Shown piece by piece: positions 34,976 through 47,549 of a stretch of DNA of 64,000 nucleotides. How positions within the stretch are numbered: the first letter of the stretch is position 1; each line of letters begins with the position of its first letter. The stretch is taken from positions 8,080,889-8,144,888 of the forward strand of contig OZ037772.1 in the NCBI GenBank assembly GCA_964035545.1, in the 5' to 3' direction. Source of the DNA: Bugula neritina. Lineage: Eukaryota > Bryozoa > Gymnolaemata > Cheilostomatida > Bugulidae. The position numbers and the translations under genes are program-made. The notes under the pieces are model-generated. The model worked only from the letters and a program-made list of their open reading frames with translations. It was not told the origin of the DNA and did no database searches.

Positions 34976-37565
34976 TTATTGCTCACCATTGACCCCTTCA
35001 GCAAAGCCATCGACACAGATGTAGGAAGATCTCATGTCTGAGATGTAAGAAGACATGAGATAGCCTTCATACTCTTTGGTCCAGGAGTCAGGACAGCTTG
35101 TCTTTGCTGGTATCATCACCTACGAATCAATCGACAGAGCTACAAACTGCCATTTACTATTGACCATCAACTTTGGACTAACTATTGGCTACGGGCTAGA
35201 AATCAGTGTCCTGGAATCGGTAAACGAACGATTGACTAGATTTTAGAACCAGTGACTAAAAGCTAGTTGCCCGTTGTCATTGACTATAAAATGTTCAACA
35301 GTAGAATTGATCTAAAAATTGAATTGTTCAGAGAACGAACTCTGTAATCATACAACCATTAACGTAGAGATACAAGTGCTTCTACAGTTGCCATGAACAC
35401 AAATATAACTACCTCTACAGCTGCTATAGTTACCTGGGTAGACCGTGGAGCGAGACACACACTACAGAGAACATTCATGCCACTGATGTCTGCATCCAAG
35501 ACTTCTCCAGAGTTGTACTGAACACCGTATACCTGTGCGAATATAATATATTTTATGGTAGATTTTAGGATACCTTCTTTATGGAAATATCCCTTTATAT
35601 TAGCAGTTACAGAACGTTTGGTTTCTGAAAGATTGTACTCACGAAGCTGTGCGCTAAACCGTCATTCATCTTGTCGTATTTCTTCCACTCGGGTGTCAAA
35701 GGCAAACACAAATATTCCGATCCACCTCCCGGCCTGCGGGTGTCAATTGAAGCGGCCCCCACACCAAATCCTGTGGTATTCAAATAAGTTATAGATCTCA
35801 GTCTATTGTCTATGCACAGGAATTGTGCCCTCAATCATATTTACTACACAAACTATAACTATTAATAATTTATATATTGTGTTTATTTCATGAGAAAACA
35901 CTCAACAGCTACAAAATATAAAAGCAACCTTTACAAATAATTTAAGACTTCTCCGAAATAATTCTTTATGTACAATATATTTACAAGATTTCTTATTGGT
36001 TCGCTATGGATTCAGTTTCCATACTAAACATAATTATGCACACAACTCCCAAACTCTCACTCAAATTCTAAACCTAAGGAAATGAAAATCATAGATAATG
36101 TTTGGGAGTTGCCCTGTAAATATTATTTAAAGTTGATAGATCATCACATTCACTCTGCTGCTACTACCACCATATTTAAATGTTGACATATTGTTTCGGA
36201 GTTATCCTATTAGTATTATTAGCAATTTTTTAAAAATTCCAGGTTTTTAGGCCACTGTACTATTTTTAAAATCAGCAAGAAAAGATTTAGAGGGCCAATA
36301 GTGAAGATTAATTAACTTTACCGATTCCATGCAAAAACTTCCAAAGTTCAAGCAGTTGCATATTAATAAGCTAGCTGTCTAATCACATGAATTACCTGAA
36401 TATACTAGAGTTGCATTCTCTTGACAAGTAGGTTTTCCCCAGTGTGTGTATGCGGCAGTTGACTTCACCATATTCAGAGCTTCTTTCAGCTGGTCCAGTG
36501 TAACCAGGGGAGACCTGAGTTAACAAGGACATGCATAATTTAACTCCTTACATTAATAAGAAAACTTTTCATATAGCAGGGAAAAGTTCACCAGGAAAAA
36601 CTTCAGACAAAATTGGATAAGCATGGGCAAGTATTCAGCGCTCATACTGCAGCACTGTATAGAAACATAAGCTAGCTCTAACTACCATAGTGTTGTGTTT
36701 TACACACACACTCACACACCTCAAGCTTATATAATATTGCATAAAGTGCTGTTGTAGCATGTTTAAAGGGAAATGCAGCTGAATTATCATAGTACATTAT
36801 ATTCACCAAAGAGCCAATATATAATATGTTACATAGTTCAACAAAAAGCCAAGCATATAATCTACATAACCTGTATCACGACATTATATAAGTAGACATA
36901 ATGAAATTAACAGCAACTTTACACTGTGTTACTATTGTCGTACTTGTCAGATGGAAGATCCTGTTGGTAGGCAAATGAGGACCAGTCTGTCTGTATGTCT
37001 TTTGTCTCTATCTTTTTTGTGACCTCATCAAGTCTTATGGTGACCCAGGTAAGGAGAGCGCAGGTAACGCACAGCGACAGCAGACTCATCGAGATCGGGA
37101 GGAGGAAGTGCCATCTTCGGTGCAGCCTACAGTATACACCCCTGTGAGAACCCCTGTTGATTAGATTACATAACACACCCTTGTGAGACCCCCTGTTGAT
37201 TAGGTTACTCAATGCATCCACTCATTGCGAGAACCCTTGTTAGTCAGTTTATTTAAAATTTTCATTCCTATAAGAACCCTTATTTATTAGGTTAATTGAA
37301 GTATCCACCCCTATAAGAACCCAGGATGGTAAGGTGCCTAAGTAGGCTAGGAATTGCATATACTGTGATATAAAAGCAATTATTTATGCCTCATGCCCTT
37401 TCTGAATTCCCAATTCCTTATGGCTTTGTCAGGATTTGCAACCCCATGACCTGGAGCTGACTTGACCTAGAACTGACTTGACCTAGAACTGACTTGACCT
37501 AAAGCTGACTTGACCACTTGTAGTTCATCTCACCTAAATTTTACTGGTTTTATATTATCCTCCAT
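34976..37565 (-). CDS. Type II membrane protein with short-chain collagen C4-like cysteine-rich ectodomain
   Basis: Exons: 37611-37534 (ATG at 37565), 37126-36923, 36514-36396, 35770-35643, 35532-35434, 35119-34976. From this ATG it is 241 aa and all phases close. A basic stretch (RLHRRW) precedes one hydrophobic segment (about residues 17-38), so the C-terminus should be extracellular. The ectodomain has the invertebrate 'short-chain collagen C4-like' pattern: YTHWGKPTCQENATLVYSG, GGGSEYLCLP, VYGVQYNSGEV, NVLCSVCLAPR, VMIPAKTSCPDSW, then EGYLMSSY and YICVDGFAEG. This family is common in cnidarians, sponges and molluscs, and its molecular role is not known to me. No Gly-X-Y collagen repeats are visible. 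The first exon is open upstream of the chosen ATG (to its acceptor at 37611), so a further 5' coding exon may exist. It lies head-on to ZER1, about 1.7 kb beyond it. Confidence 0.8.
37128..37335. repeat. Imperfect tandem repeat, about 50-60 bp, next to exon 2 of the C4-like gene
   Basis: GAGAACCCCTGTTGATTAGR followed by TTACATAACACACCC-type sequence, four decaying copies. The array starts within the polypyrimidine side of the exon 2 acceptor. Confidence 0.75.
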
Positions 37566-37642
37566 CCTGAACAAGTTGAGTTTATCAGTTTCCTCTGTTG
37601 GCTCCTCACTTCTGCAAATATAACATGAATTGTTCTATAACC

Positions 37643-37748
37643 AGCGCGGAGTTGATAGTGCAATAGTTTAGGATTCTCTAGTTTCAAGTTGAAAACCCAA
37701 AACTACTGCACTTATTCACCCCCAACTCAGAGCTGCTTGTATAACAGT
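37643..37748. mobile_element. Foldback element, GAGTTGG family
   Basis: GCGGAGTTGATAGTGCAATAG faces CTACTGCACTTATTCACCCC CAACTCAGAGCTGCTTG, with TTCTCTAGTTTCAAGTTGA in the middle as in other copies. Confidence 0.75.
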
Positions 37749-40700
37749 TCATATTACATGATATCATTGAACTATAACTTGAAGTTTTAGTTCATTGCAT
37801 GAGAAAATTTAAATTCCAACGGCTAGGCCCAGGTGGGAACACAGGCTAAAGTCAAGTATAGATTCGGTTATGTGGTATATAGGTTAGGTCATTAAACTAT
37901 AATCTATAGTTATAGAACTTATAGTTTCAGTTCAGTGGGTTAGGTAGTGTGTGTATAAATATTATATGCAATAAAACTGAAACTTACAAGTAAAGCTGTT
38001 GTACGACATGATTATTAAGAAAAGAACTTATTGTAGAAGATTTCAAGATGATTTGTTTTAAGTGACTACAGATACAGCTGATAGAACAGTAGTGTCGCTA
38101 GATAATTGCCATTCAAATTAGTTAAAAGTTATTAAATCACTATATAACAAGTACACATTCACAAAAAGTTTTTGGTAAAATCAAAATATTTAAGTAGATT
38201 TATAAAATATCACAGCCAAGCTGAAAATTTAAATCACGGCTATCTTGTCTTTTTTGCATTCGGCTGCCATGATAACAGCTGCAGGTGAAAGATGCAAGAT
38301 AGCTGGTGCAAAAGTTACCTTATGAACTTGCTGCTTGCCTTAAGCTGAGTCCAACTTAACTATATATTAGTTGCAGATGTTTGTGGGGAGCTTTTAGCAG
38401 ACTAATATCAACTAGTAAACCTGGTGTATAGACAGTCTGATAAAAGAATGAACTATGTGTCTGTAGGCAGAGGCTGAAACTCATCAAATGTTGCTACAAT
38501 TGTTTTGTTGTGAACGATCCTTTGCTATTGGTGAATATCAAAGATATATCATAGACTGAGTTCTAACAAACCATCTATGTAATGCTATGTTTGGATAGTG
38601 AGAGTACACGTGAGTTGAGGACTTAAGTCTGCTAGCTTATTATGACTTTTAAGGTTCCATGCCAACAGAGGTTAAATATTTCCAGCAGTTCTAAGAAATG
38701 GTTAAGAAAATTCTAGAAGTAATAAAAAACAATAAGAACTGATAGGTTGCATGGTGAAGCCAAGTTGTCCATCAACAAAATCAAAATTGATCTAGTTTAA
38801 TTACTTAGCAAATGAAGCAATCTAGACAGCTATATATAAATAAACGCTTTTGATGTCATAAGAAGTAAAATGTTTTTCTAAGGTTATCTTCAGGTTTACA
38901 AAAACATGCTAGAAATGTGTGGCTAATACTAAGAACTTTCTAGAAATCAGCCCTAGATCTTTAGATTCCCTTACATACACTAATTCAACCTCCAAATGTA
39001 TATATAGGTACATCAGTGGGTTTCATCCCTATTAGACGCTTCCCAGTTAGAAGCTGCCCACTTGGGCATTTCCCATTTGGACACTATTTTTCATTTTGGT
39101 GCGATATATAATAATAGACCTATATATACATGTATAACTGCTGTATTGGTTGCTAAACAAGAAATAATATGAATTATCTGGAATAATATTCCAATTTTCA
39201 CAAATTTGTGGGGGACAACAAACAGGAATACATTAATAGTAGCCAGTATCTTTTATGAATACTTCTTATTAGAACTTTATTTGTTTCCATCAACAACAAG
39301 TATAGAAAATGCAAAATTAATAAGTTAATGCAGATCAAAGAAATTTTTTCATGTGCTACATAGCAAACAATAAATCCAAATTTATTGAAATATAGTAGCC
39401 TACATATATTTCAATAATATTCAAATAAATTGCAAATAGAATATATGTTGTACTAAAATTCTAACTGAGAAGAGTCTATTTGGGATGACACCCACCAGTG
39501 AACACAAAGCCAGATTGAACTAAAGAAAGCTATAATAATGTATTTCAGAAATTTTGAAATGCTTAAGATTTACAATTTAAATTTAGTTCCAACGTTTCTT
39601 TAGATTACAAAATCAATTCGAATTCTAATTTTCTTCAAATAGCTACTCTACATAATATCAACTTCAAACACACAGGCTATATTTAAAAACTTACAGACTC
39701 CAGGCTTGTTAGGTAAATGATATGCCGCGTAAGAATATTACGTTTGAAACACAAAATGAATTAACGTTACGCAACTGAGATATCATCAAACTCAGCTATA
39801 CTACTCCATTGGCCAACGACTAGATTGTACAGACAGGCGGTGCTACAACTGAATAGGTTTTCGATATGCTCTCTACGTGGGTTTCAGCAACAAATGTTGA
39901 GTAAAAATCAGATTAATTGATAATATTAAATATTTTAATTCCAAAATATGTGGGTACTTCATGACCTTTTACTCAAGGTCACCCATAAATTTCACACCTC
40001 TGTTTGTACAAATGCTTCTGCATGTATATCAGGTTTCAAGGAATGACGTAACTATGAGGAATGCCTAGAGACAAGAGCTTTCTAACCGTCTCTCCGCTAA
40101 ATGGTTTACCTGCGTAGACTGAGATTGATCTAGTTTGTAATTTCTATACAAAGAGCTTACATCGGTTTATTTGCATTTCACGCAGCCCTCAAACTAAGGC
40201 TGGATTTAAGGCTGTACGCCATTGGTTTTGCTTTCATGTGTAAGTGTCAAACTTCATTCAAGTGCAGTGCTTTCACTTATAGCCTTCATGTATCTTATAA
40301 TTACAATAATTATATGGATATATAATTAATTAAAGCATGGCTTGAACTTGTTGTAAATAAAAGCATATATCCTTTTTCAACTATCTATCAATGAATTGGC
40401 AATTTTATTTATATGTTGTTCCCATCAGCCTATAATGAAGCCAATTAGAGCAGGGGCACAACTCTCATTGTATAATTAAGAATATTGAACCAAGATTGTA
40501 CACTCTAAAAATGGTATGTTGTATGACCAAAAGTCAAGCTTTTCCAATAATCATCATAAAAGGATTCTAGCTTGCAATAGACTTGCATTTTGAGCATACT
40601 TTTACTCCCACAAACATTGCACCATATGTTATCTTAACTCTATTAAGTTATGTCAGGTTACACTAAATCTTGATGCACAGTCTCCAAGTAAAAAGAAGGG

Positions 40701-41159
40701 GGCGTAATCGTGTACTCCCACAATGTTATTTAGTTAGGAACACTTCATTAGAATAATATGCCAAAAGCCCTCCTTACATGCCACAAATACTTAACACGTT
40801 GGCACTCAGCCAAGCACAGTGTCCAAAGGTGCTCATGCAAGGTTGTATCATTGAAACATAGAAGCCATTCATTATAATATATGAATCTAATCACTTATAT
40901 TGAAGCTGCTAAATTTCTAAACAAGAAGTCTTCTAAAATAAAATAAATTCGTAATTAACTAAAGAACACAAAAACCTATATACACATTTTTAACCTGTGA
41001 GTCTAATCATTTATAATAAAGTAATTGTGACTTTTGAATCACAACTAGAATTGACTAAAGAACATGAAAAACTATAGTTTTAATCAGCATTCTAGCACAC
41101 AGGTCTTAACAAAATGAAAAATCACATGTGTAAATTTTAGGCCAATTTAAACGCAATTT

Positions 41160-41352
41160 TATCTAGCTGTGGTCTAGGCTCTAGGGGCTAGACCACTGGC
41201 TTGGTGAACACAAAGTTGTGAGTTAATAAAAAAGAAGAGCATCCAGTCACAATTGCTCCTGTGCCTAATCTGAATAAGTTTCTAGCCCGATTTGAAAATC
41301 CCTTTCTATCAGGGGTTTTCACAGAGATGGTGACTAAAAACTTAAATTTTTT
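41160..41352 (+). mobile_element. tRNA-derived SINE, partly deleted copy
   Basis: CTAGCTGTGGTCTAGG head, AGAGCATCCAGTCACAATTG, CTCCTGTGCC and GATGGTGACTAAAAACTTAAA tail. The B-box region is shortened. Confidence 0.82.
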
Positions 41353-43061
41353 TTTAAAAAGCAATTCCAATGAAACTTTTTTGAATCTCAAATTCAACCA
41401 AATACATGTCTTTTAATTAACAAGTGTGTTGAAAACTTAGTATAAGCATAGAATATAGGAATAGAGCGGGTATTGGTTGCTTCAACTAGTCCATTATTCA
41501 TGGAACAAGAGTTGGCATGCTGAAGATCCCCAGCACTGTGTAGAATTAAAACAACATTATTGTTGAATCTGAAAACATTATCTGAACAGAAAATCAGATG
41601 ACAGTCTTGGCACTACTAGTGACCCATATTATTCCAGTCTGACCATAAAAACAGACAGACAAAGCTATACTCACTTTGTGTAACTGTGGTTGGTGTGTCC
41701 GTAGTCCCCCATTTGCTTGGTATACTATGTTCTTAGGCTATGTTTGACCTGGCTCTCTGTCAAGTCCACTGCAACTACTGGGTGGGTTGAGACTCAAATT
41801 AGAAATGAGAAAAAGTCTGGAATCTGTTAAACTATTAGTGATTTTTGGCATCGTGGCATCAGTGGCATTGATTATAAGAGGTTGCCCTAAAGCTGCCTAA
41901 GCTACTGTTTAAATCACGATAAATAGACAATTACCTCAAAATGAGAAATAATAGACCCTCTGCCCATTTAGACCATTACTGTAAGCAATTGTTTTAATGT
42001 TAACAACTATTAAATACTAGATTTATCTTTGTTGTACATTTACATAAAGCTTTTAGCTTTAAACTTTTAATCAAAAGCAATTAAGAACAATAGATAGGCA
42101 CTGCTTTCAATTAGGCTGCAGATGCTCTCAGATGCTAGAAGAATGAATGAATAAGGCAATTCACTCAGTTAGGTAGAATTGTCTAATTTCTGTGTGAATT
42201 CTAATCTGTAATCATTCAAGGAGTTTATAAAGACGATTGTAGCTCAGTTTTTATTTGTCGATCATTTGAACATGGTTAGTGCATAGGAAGCCTCATAGCA
42301 AAAGCTGCTTTTAGCAATCACTATAAATTATAGCAGATTAAATGAATGTATCATGTAACTGTAACTACGATATTTGTAAGAGCAAAACTGAAATAAACTG
42401 TGTGACTTTGGTCATACTATTTCAAGTGTGTATTATATAAGGTACCTATAATGAAGCTCATTATAAATAATATGTTTTATTGCAGCCCAAAAAAGGGTAG
42501 CCACTATCTCAGTTTCTTTGTGCTCTGCCGTCTACCTTTGCTGCATCAGTTCGTAGTTCAGAGGTGTTGGGAGTGTGTTGGTATGCATTAGCTAGTTAAT
42601 AAGTTAAAGTTACAGTGTAAATGTAGTATAGTGAGCATGTTTCAATAACTTTAAAGGTAAATTTTAGTTTGAAATTCTTGCTTTGTTTGCTACATTTCTA
42701 ATCTGCAACATAATCTCTGCTTTACTATTTTCTCCTTTTCTTCACCTACCTCTCATGGTACATAAAGTAAATGAAACTATCAGCTGCATTCTACTCCCCT
42801 AAAGATTCCATCAATTATTATAATTTGTATTTAATTATTGCTGCCTGATAGGTTATTGCTGGCAGCATGCTATTGCGCAACGTTGTTCTTCACATCATGT
42901 CATCAGAATAAGCTCAGACCTCAGATGATGACTTTCAAATGACCTTCAGTATAATTACCTCAAAGTCTTTGACCAGACCTCCGAATACAGTTTTTTTACT
43001 GCATGTTATCGACTGCTGTATGCCAAAATACTTTGTTGTGTTAGTTGTAGATATCAGACTG

Positions 43062-43345
43062 GGAGCAGCCGTGGTCTAGGGGTTAGAGCCTTTGCTAATG
43101 AAAAGCAGGAAGTGCTGGCTTAGTAAACCTAAAGTCATGGGCTTGGTCCCCAGTCTAGGGGTTAAAGCATTTGTCTGGTGAACATGAGGTCATGAGTTTG
43201 AACCCCAGTAAAGGTCAGTGGTATTGTTAGAAAAAGCATCTAGTCATAATTGCTCCTGTGCCCCATCTGAATAAGTCCTTAGCACCATTTAAACCTTTCC
43301 ATCAGGGTTTCTCACAGGGGTGGTGACTATAAAATTGTGGGAGTG
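43062..43345 (+). mobile_element. tRNA-derived SINE with duplicated head
   Basis: Two consecutive tRNA-like heads (GCAGCCGTGGTCTAGGGGTT at 43065 and AGTCTAGGGGTTAAAGC at about 43151) precede a single body and tail ending at GTGACTATAAAATTGTGG. Confidence 0.83.
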
Positions 43346-44351
43346 AGTATTATAGATATCAGACTGACATGTATTATAATAGCAGATGGGCATGTTGGTA
43401 TGTTAAAGTTGATTAGAAACAAAGGCTATACAGGATGTAATCTAAACTCTATAAAATATAATATATCAGAATTTCGAATTTTTATATGCAAGCATATTTC
43501 TTGCAAAACTTTTTCATTGGTTCACAATCATATCTCTGAATTTACTGTTAAAGGTCAAATACTCCATATTTACACTTGCTGTACTGTACGTGATATAACA
43601 GCAAATATCAGCCATTTTTAATGTGTCCAGGCTGAAGTTTTCAAAGTCCGATGCTGTTGAAAATCAAATACTCCTGTCAATCATAGCATATTTGTTTCCT
43701 TTAGAATCACACCTATGTGCGCTTGTGTTCGCAGCTCCACTGGTATTAGTAAACAACTCTTGCCTGTTGTTTGGATAAGCAAGTTACCATGGAACACTTT
43801 CAAAAAAGTTTATAACCTTAATTTTAATTACATTTTTTCTTTTAATTTTTGCTTATATGACACTATATAAGCATGAAAATTTCACAGCACACACCAGGAA
43901 CACTAAAAGCAGCAATTGTACAATAACATAACATACCATCCCCAAGATATTGTAGATTTTACTATAACAATGGCTATTCTTTAAATTTATGGACATTATA
44001 TTTCTATAGACTATAGAATATAGACACTGGTAGTCGTGCGTTTTAGTAGTTGTCTATTCATTTCTCGAATCAGCTCTCAACATGCCCAACATAATTTATC
44101 ATGTATTAACGGGGAGGTTGCAAATTTGTTACAAAACTAAGCGAAGGTCAATGTCAAGGTGATAACTATACAGTGACTAGATTTTTACTGACCCAGTATT
44201 AAATCAATGATTATTAAACGGTGTGACCTATAAAAATTAACTGCTGCGTTACTCTCATATATGTTCTATGGCTTGGATTTTCAATAGCTACGCTTCTTGT
44301 TATTTTCTGAACTGATCTCGACTCAATTGTTCAGTGTTGCAGCCACCAAAA

Positions 44352-46871
44352 ATGGAGGTAGAGGTTTTTTTTATATCAAATATTGTTTTTTAAACCTAAT
44401 TACAAAAGTTCTGGAAATTAAATCAATTGCCATAAAGCTCGAGTTAAACTTGAAGTAAACATCATGATCATTATGATCATCGTCATGTTGATGTACTGCT
44501 AGTAGTAGTACTAGTGCTGTACAGTGTACTACTAATAGTAATAGTCTACTACGTCTAGTTCTACTGAGTACTAGTACTTGTCATTGTCAAGTGTGTCTTG
44601 TAGTTGTACTGAACTTGTATTACTAGTTGTGGTGATCAATGATATCACTATCATTATGATTATGAGCTCATTATCATTATGAATACGATGAATAATATAA
44701 ATATTAATAAATCAATAAAATTAAATGTTATACTCTTATAGTATCATCACTGTGATACTGATTGTGATAAATTTATCATCAATTTTGAATGTTTCAGGTT
44801 TAATTATAGTTGAAATTTAATAATGTCTAGTAAACAGGTGACTATTCAATTTCATTGGTCTGTCTATTCAAATTCTTACTTATAATTTTCTGATGATGCA
44901 AAAACCAAGCCCAATGACTGTGAGCAATGGCAATTGGTTTACAATAAAAATATTAAATTTATAACTATTACTATCGTTTATCTGTATTACATTTACTATT
45001 TCTAATTTTGTAATGCTATGTTATAATGAGTGTATTGGTAGTACTATTATTAATACATTGTGTTTTATTTTTCAGTTCCAGCTCATAAAGTCAGTCGATG
45101 ACCAAGTTTTAGACAGTTTTGTTTTTTATTCTGTTCTTCTTGTACTAAAGTTTATGAGCAGCATATGGTTGTTGTCCTACAACAGAATCAGACACCGGGT
45201 TAGTTGACAATTTGATTACAGCTTCCATCTATGTCCACATCTTATATCCGTAAACGCAATGTGTGTTTTTAATACTATTGCTCCATGTTTTTATAATTAC
45301 TGTCTATTTCAGTGATTGTGGGAGGTATTTAAAATCAATAAATTTGTTTAGAATTAATAATCATTTTTGCTAAAAAGAATGTAACAAAATTATCTTAAAA
45401 TATATTAGAATGCTGTCGTGTTCTGTTGTTTGCTTTGTATACTAGAAATATTATCCTTTTAGCTGCCAGCTAATCCTGAGGATGGGCCCGTCAAAGGTCA
45501 CCCCCAATTGACTACATGTGAAAGGTTAGCTCTTAGTGTAACTATAAGCTTATTGGTAGTTGTAGCATTGTTTTATAATAATAATAAAATTTAGCACTGA
45601 GTGATTGAATAAATACCAGCCAGATGTTATGCTTGTTTAATCATGCATATATTTTTTTCTCTTTTCACTCTCAGTTTATCTAATTATAACTTCTTAACTT
45701 CAGTTTGTTGCAGCATGTCAACTGGCTTGTAACTAGTAAAGCATACAGATTTATGAACAAGCCATTTTTGATTCTACTTGAGTTATTCTTTTAAAAAAGT
45801 TCATACAGAAGTGTTTTTTGAATAATTTAAAAACTTAGAATGCTCTTCCTGACATCGCCAATGACCTTGCTAGGATTTGAACTAGTAATTGCTAGCCCAC
45901 TAGATTAAAACTGCTTCATAACTTTTTCATGTGTATAAAATTCTTAAATAGGACAAGCTGTTTACTGCCTCACAACTGTTTTTAACTAACCGAGAGTGGA
46001 AAAAGACATATTTTTATTTTCTTTATTTTTTCATCAATTTTTATGTAACCTGTCTGGAATTTGGTGCTTATTCCTGCCTCAATGTTGACCTGGCTGCAGC
46101 TTGATTATTTGTTTTTGGTTTTATGCCAAGTGTGGTTTTTGTGACCCATTGTAGCTACAGGTACAATTATGCATTTAGTTTTTAACTTTTATTTTGACCA
46201 ACAATTCCTAACACTCGTTTTGTGATAACCAACACTATTACAATGTAGTTCAGTTTGTATTGTCTTTGTAGGATGATTGAAAATGATATAGAGAATATAA
46301 TTCCCTTCTTTTTTCTCGGATTAATTTTCGTCATGGCCGGTGGACCAGAGCTCAGCGTGTCTTACTGTAAAAATATCTTCAGGCTTTTCTTCTTTAGTCG
46401 CTGCGCCATGTCATTCTGTCACTACTTCCACATTCAGGTATGCAAATTCTTTGTACTTATATTCTACTAGCTAGTGTTGTGACGTTATGCTCCTCACTAA
46501 TAATACTACTCATTAGATAGTAATGTAATGTCATTCAATATTTCACTAGATAATAATGTAGTATTATGCTACTCACTAGCTGGTAATATAAGGCTGCCTT
46601 TAATTTGCTATTGCAACTGTATTATTTTTGGTAGTTGTTCTCTCCTACAACATAGTTGCTTGCTAAATCTTTCAGATGAATTTTTGAAACAGGCATTGCA
46701 TATATAAATACAGTGTGCAGACTACACTCATCAATGTAGCTATTCTTTATTATGCTGTATATGTTGTAGCCTTTCCGAAGTATCTTCTTTCTGGTTGCAT
46801 TTGCTTGCAACTTGGTGATGTTTGGTACCACAGCCATGTCAGTGGGTTCTGCAGCCACTAAATACATCTAG
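44352..46871 (+). CDS. MAPEG-family membrane protein (microsomal GST 1 / prostaglandin E synthase type)
   Basis: Exons: 44352-44357, 45076-45198, 45463-45524, 46272-46437, 46770-46871, giving 152 aa (human MGST1 is about 155). The proposed first coding exon is only ATG GAG followed by a GTAGAG donor; it gives MEFQLIKSVDDQ, resembling the MGST1 start, but rests on that fit alone. Four hydrophobic segments are visible. The loop LPANPEDG matches FANPED of MGST1/PTGES, and CERMIENDIENIIPF matches the RAHxNDxENIIPF signature. Alanine and histidine of that signature are replaced here by methionine and isoleucine, which could affect glutathione binding. The SRCAMS segment keeps the arginine found in GRVAHT of PTGES. 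Family activity is glutathione-dependent conjugation, peroxide reduction or PGH2 isomerisation in ER or nuclear membranes; the sequence does not decide which. The stop lies 679 bp from the convergent SET stop. Confidence 0.85.
45838..45912 (-). mobile_element. Degenerate SINE fragment in MAPEG intron 3
   Basis: AATGCTCTTCCTGACATCGC CAATGACCTTGCTAGGATTTG AACTAGTAATTGCTAGCCCA follows the family in reverse. Confidence 0.65.
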
Positions 46872-47549
46872 GAAAAACCTCTGCAGAGACATATTTTGGT
46901 GGCAAAACTTGCTATGAACTGGCATTTCTACTGCATAATCAAATTTATTGCTTTTATTAGCTTTCTCCTTTTACCACTTTATTATATGTCCTGCAAGCCA
47001 TGTATATGTACTGATTTTATTACTAACAATGATTCCAACTAGATCATTTCTACTTTCTATAACATATTATTGACAATGAAATATAGAGTACAGTTTATTG
47101 TAATTTATTAAAAGAAAACAATTTATAACTGACATTATTTTCTCGCAAAGGAATGGAGCAGAGACTACATGGTAGTAGCTTACAAAAAGCAATATCAAAC
47201 AACATTTCTTCAATAATGTTATGTACATATGTGTTTATTTGTGTATCTCCTATATTACATAGTCTAATGTACGTACATTCAAAACAAGATAGACAGAAAA
47301 AATGAGATATCAAAGAAGACGTATAAAGTAATGACTGGTAAACTAGTGAGAGGGCTAGGCGGAAGCTGTTAGTATGTACAGTAAAGGAAGCGCCCCCTTT
47401 ACTACAACTACTTGACTGTGCCCACCACGTCGCCCCTCCACAGAAGTATTATGTACATCTACAGAGGGGAGACAATAATATGTGTAGAACAGCAGTTAGA
47501 GTAGATGTAGAATGTGCTAGAGAGTCAAATACTAATTCGGAGGAGGATA

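Larger units (their letters stand above)
37612..44351. other. Non-coding, no gene seen (possible 5' UTR or first exon of the C4-like gene)
   Basis: No exon with family similarity was found on either strand. It contains a foldback copy (37643-37748), SINEs at 41160-41352 and 43062-43345, a family H fragment (43608-43655) and AT-rich sequence. Confidence 0.5.

Noticed and set aside
43337-43621. 94-aa plus-strand ORF
   Set aside because: Begins in a SINE tail and ends in a family H repeat; no recognisable domain.
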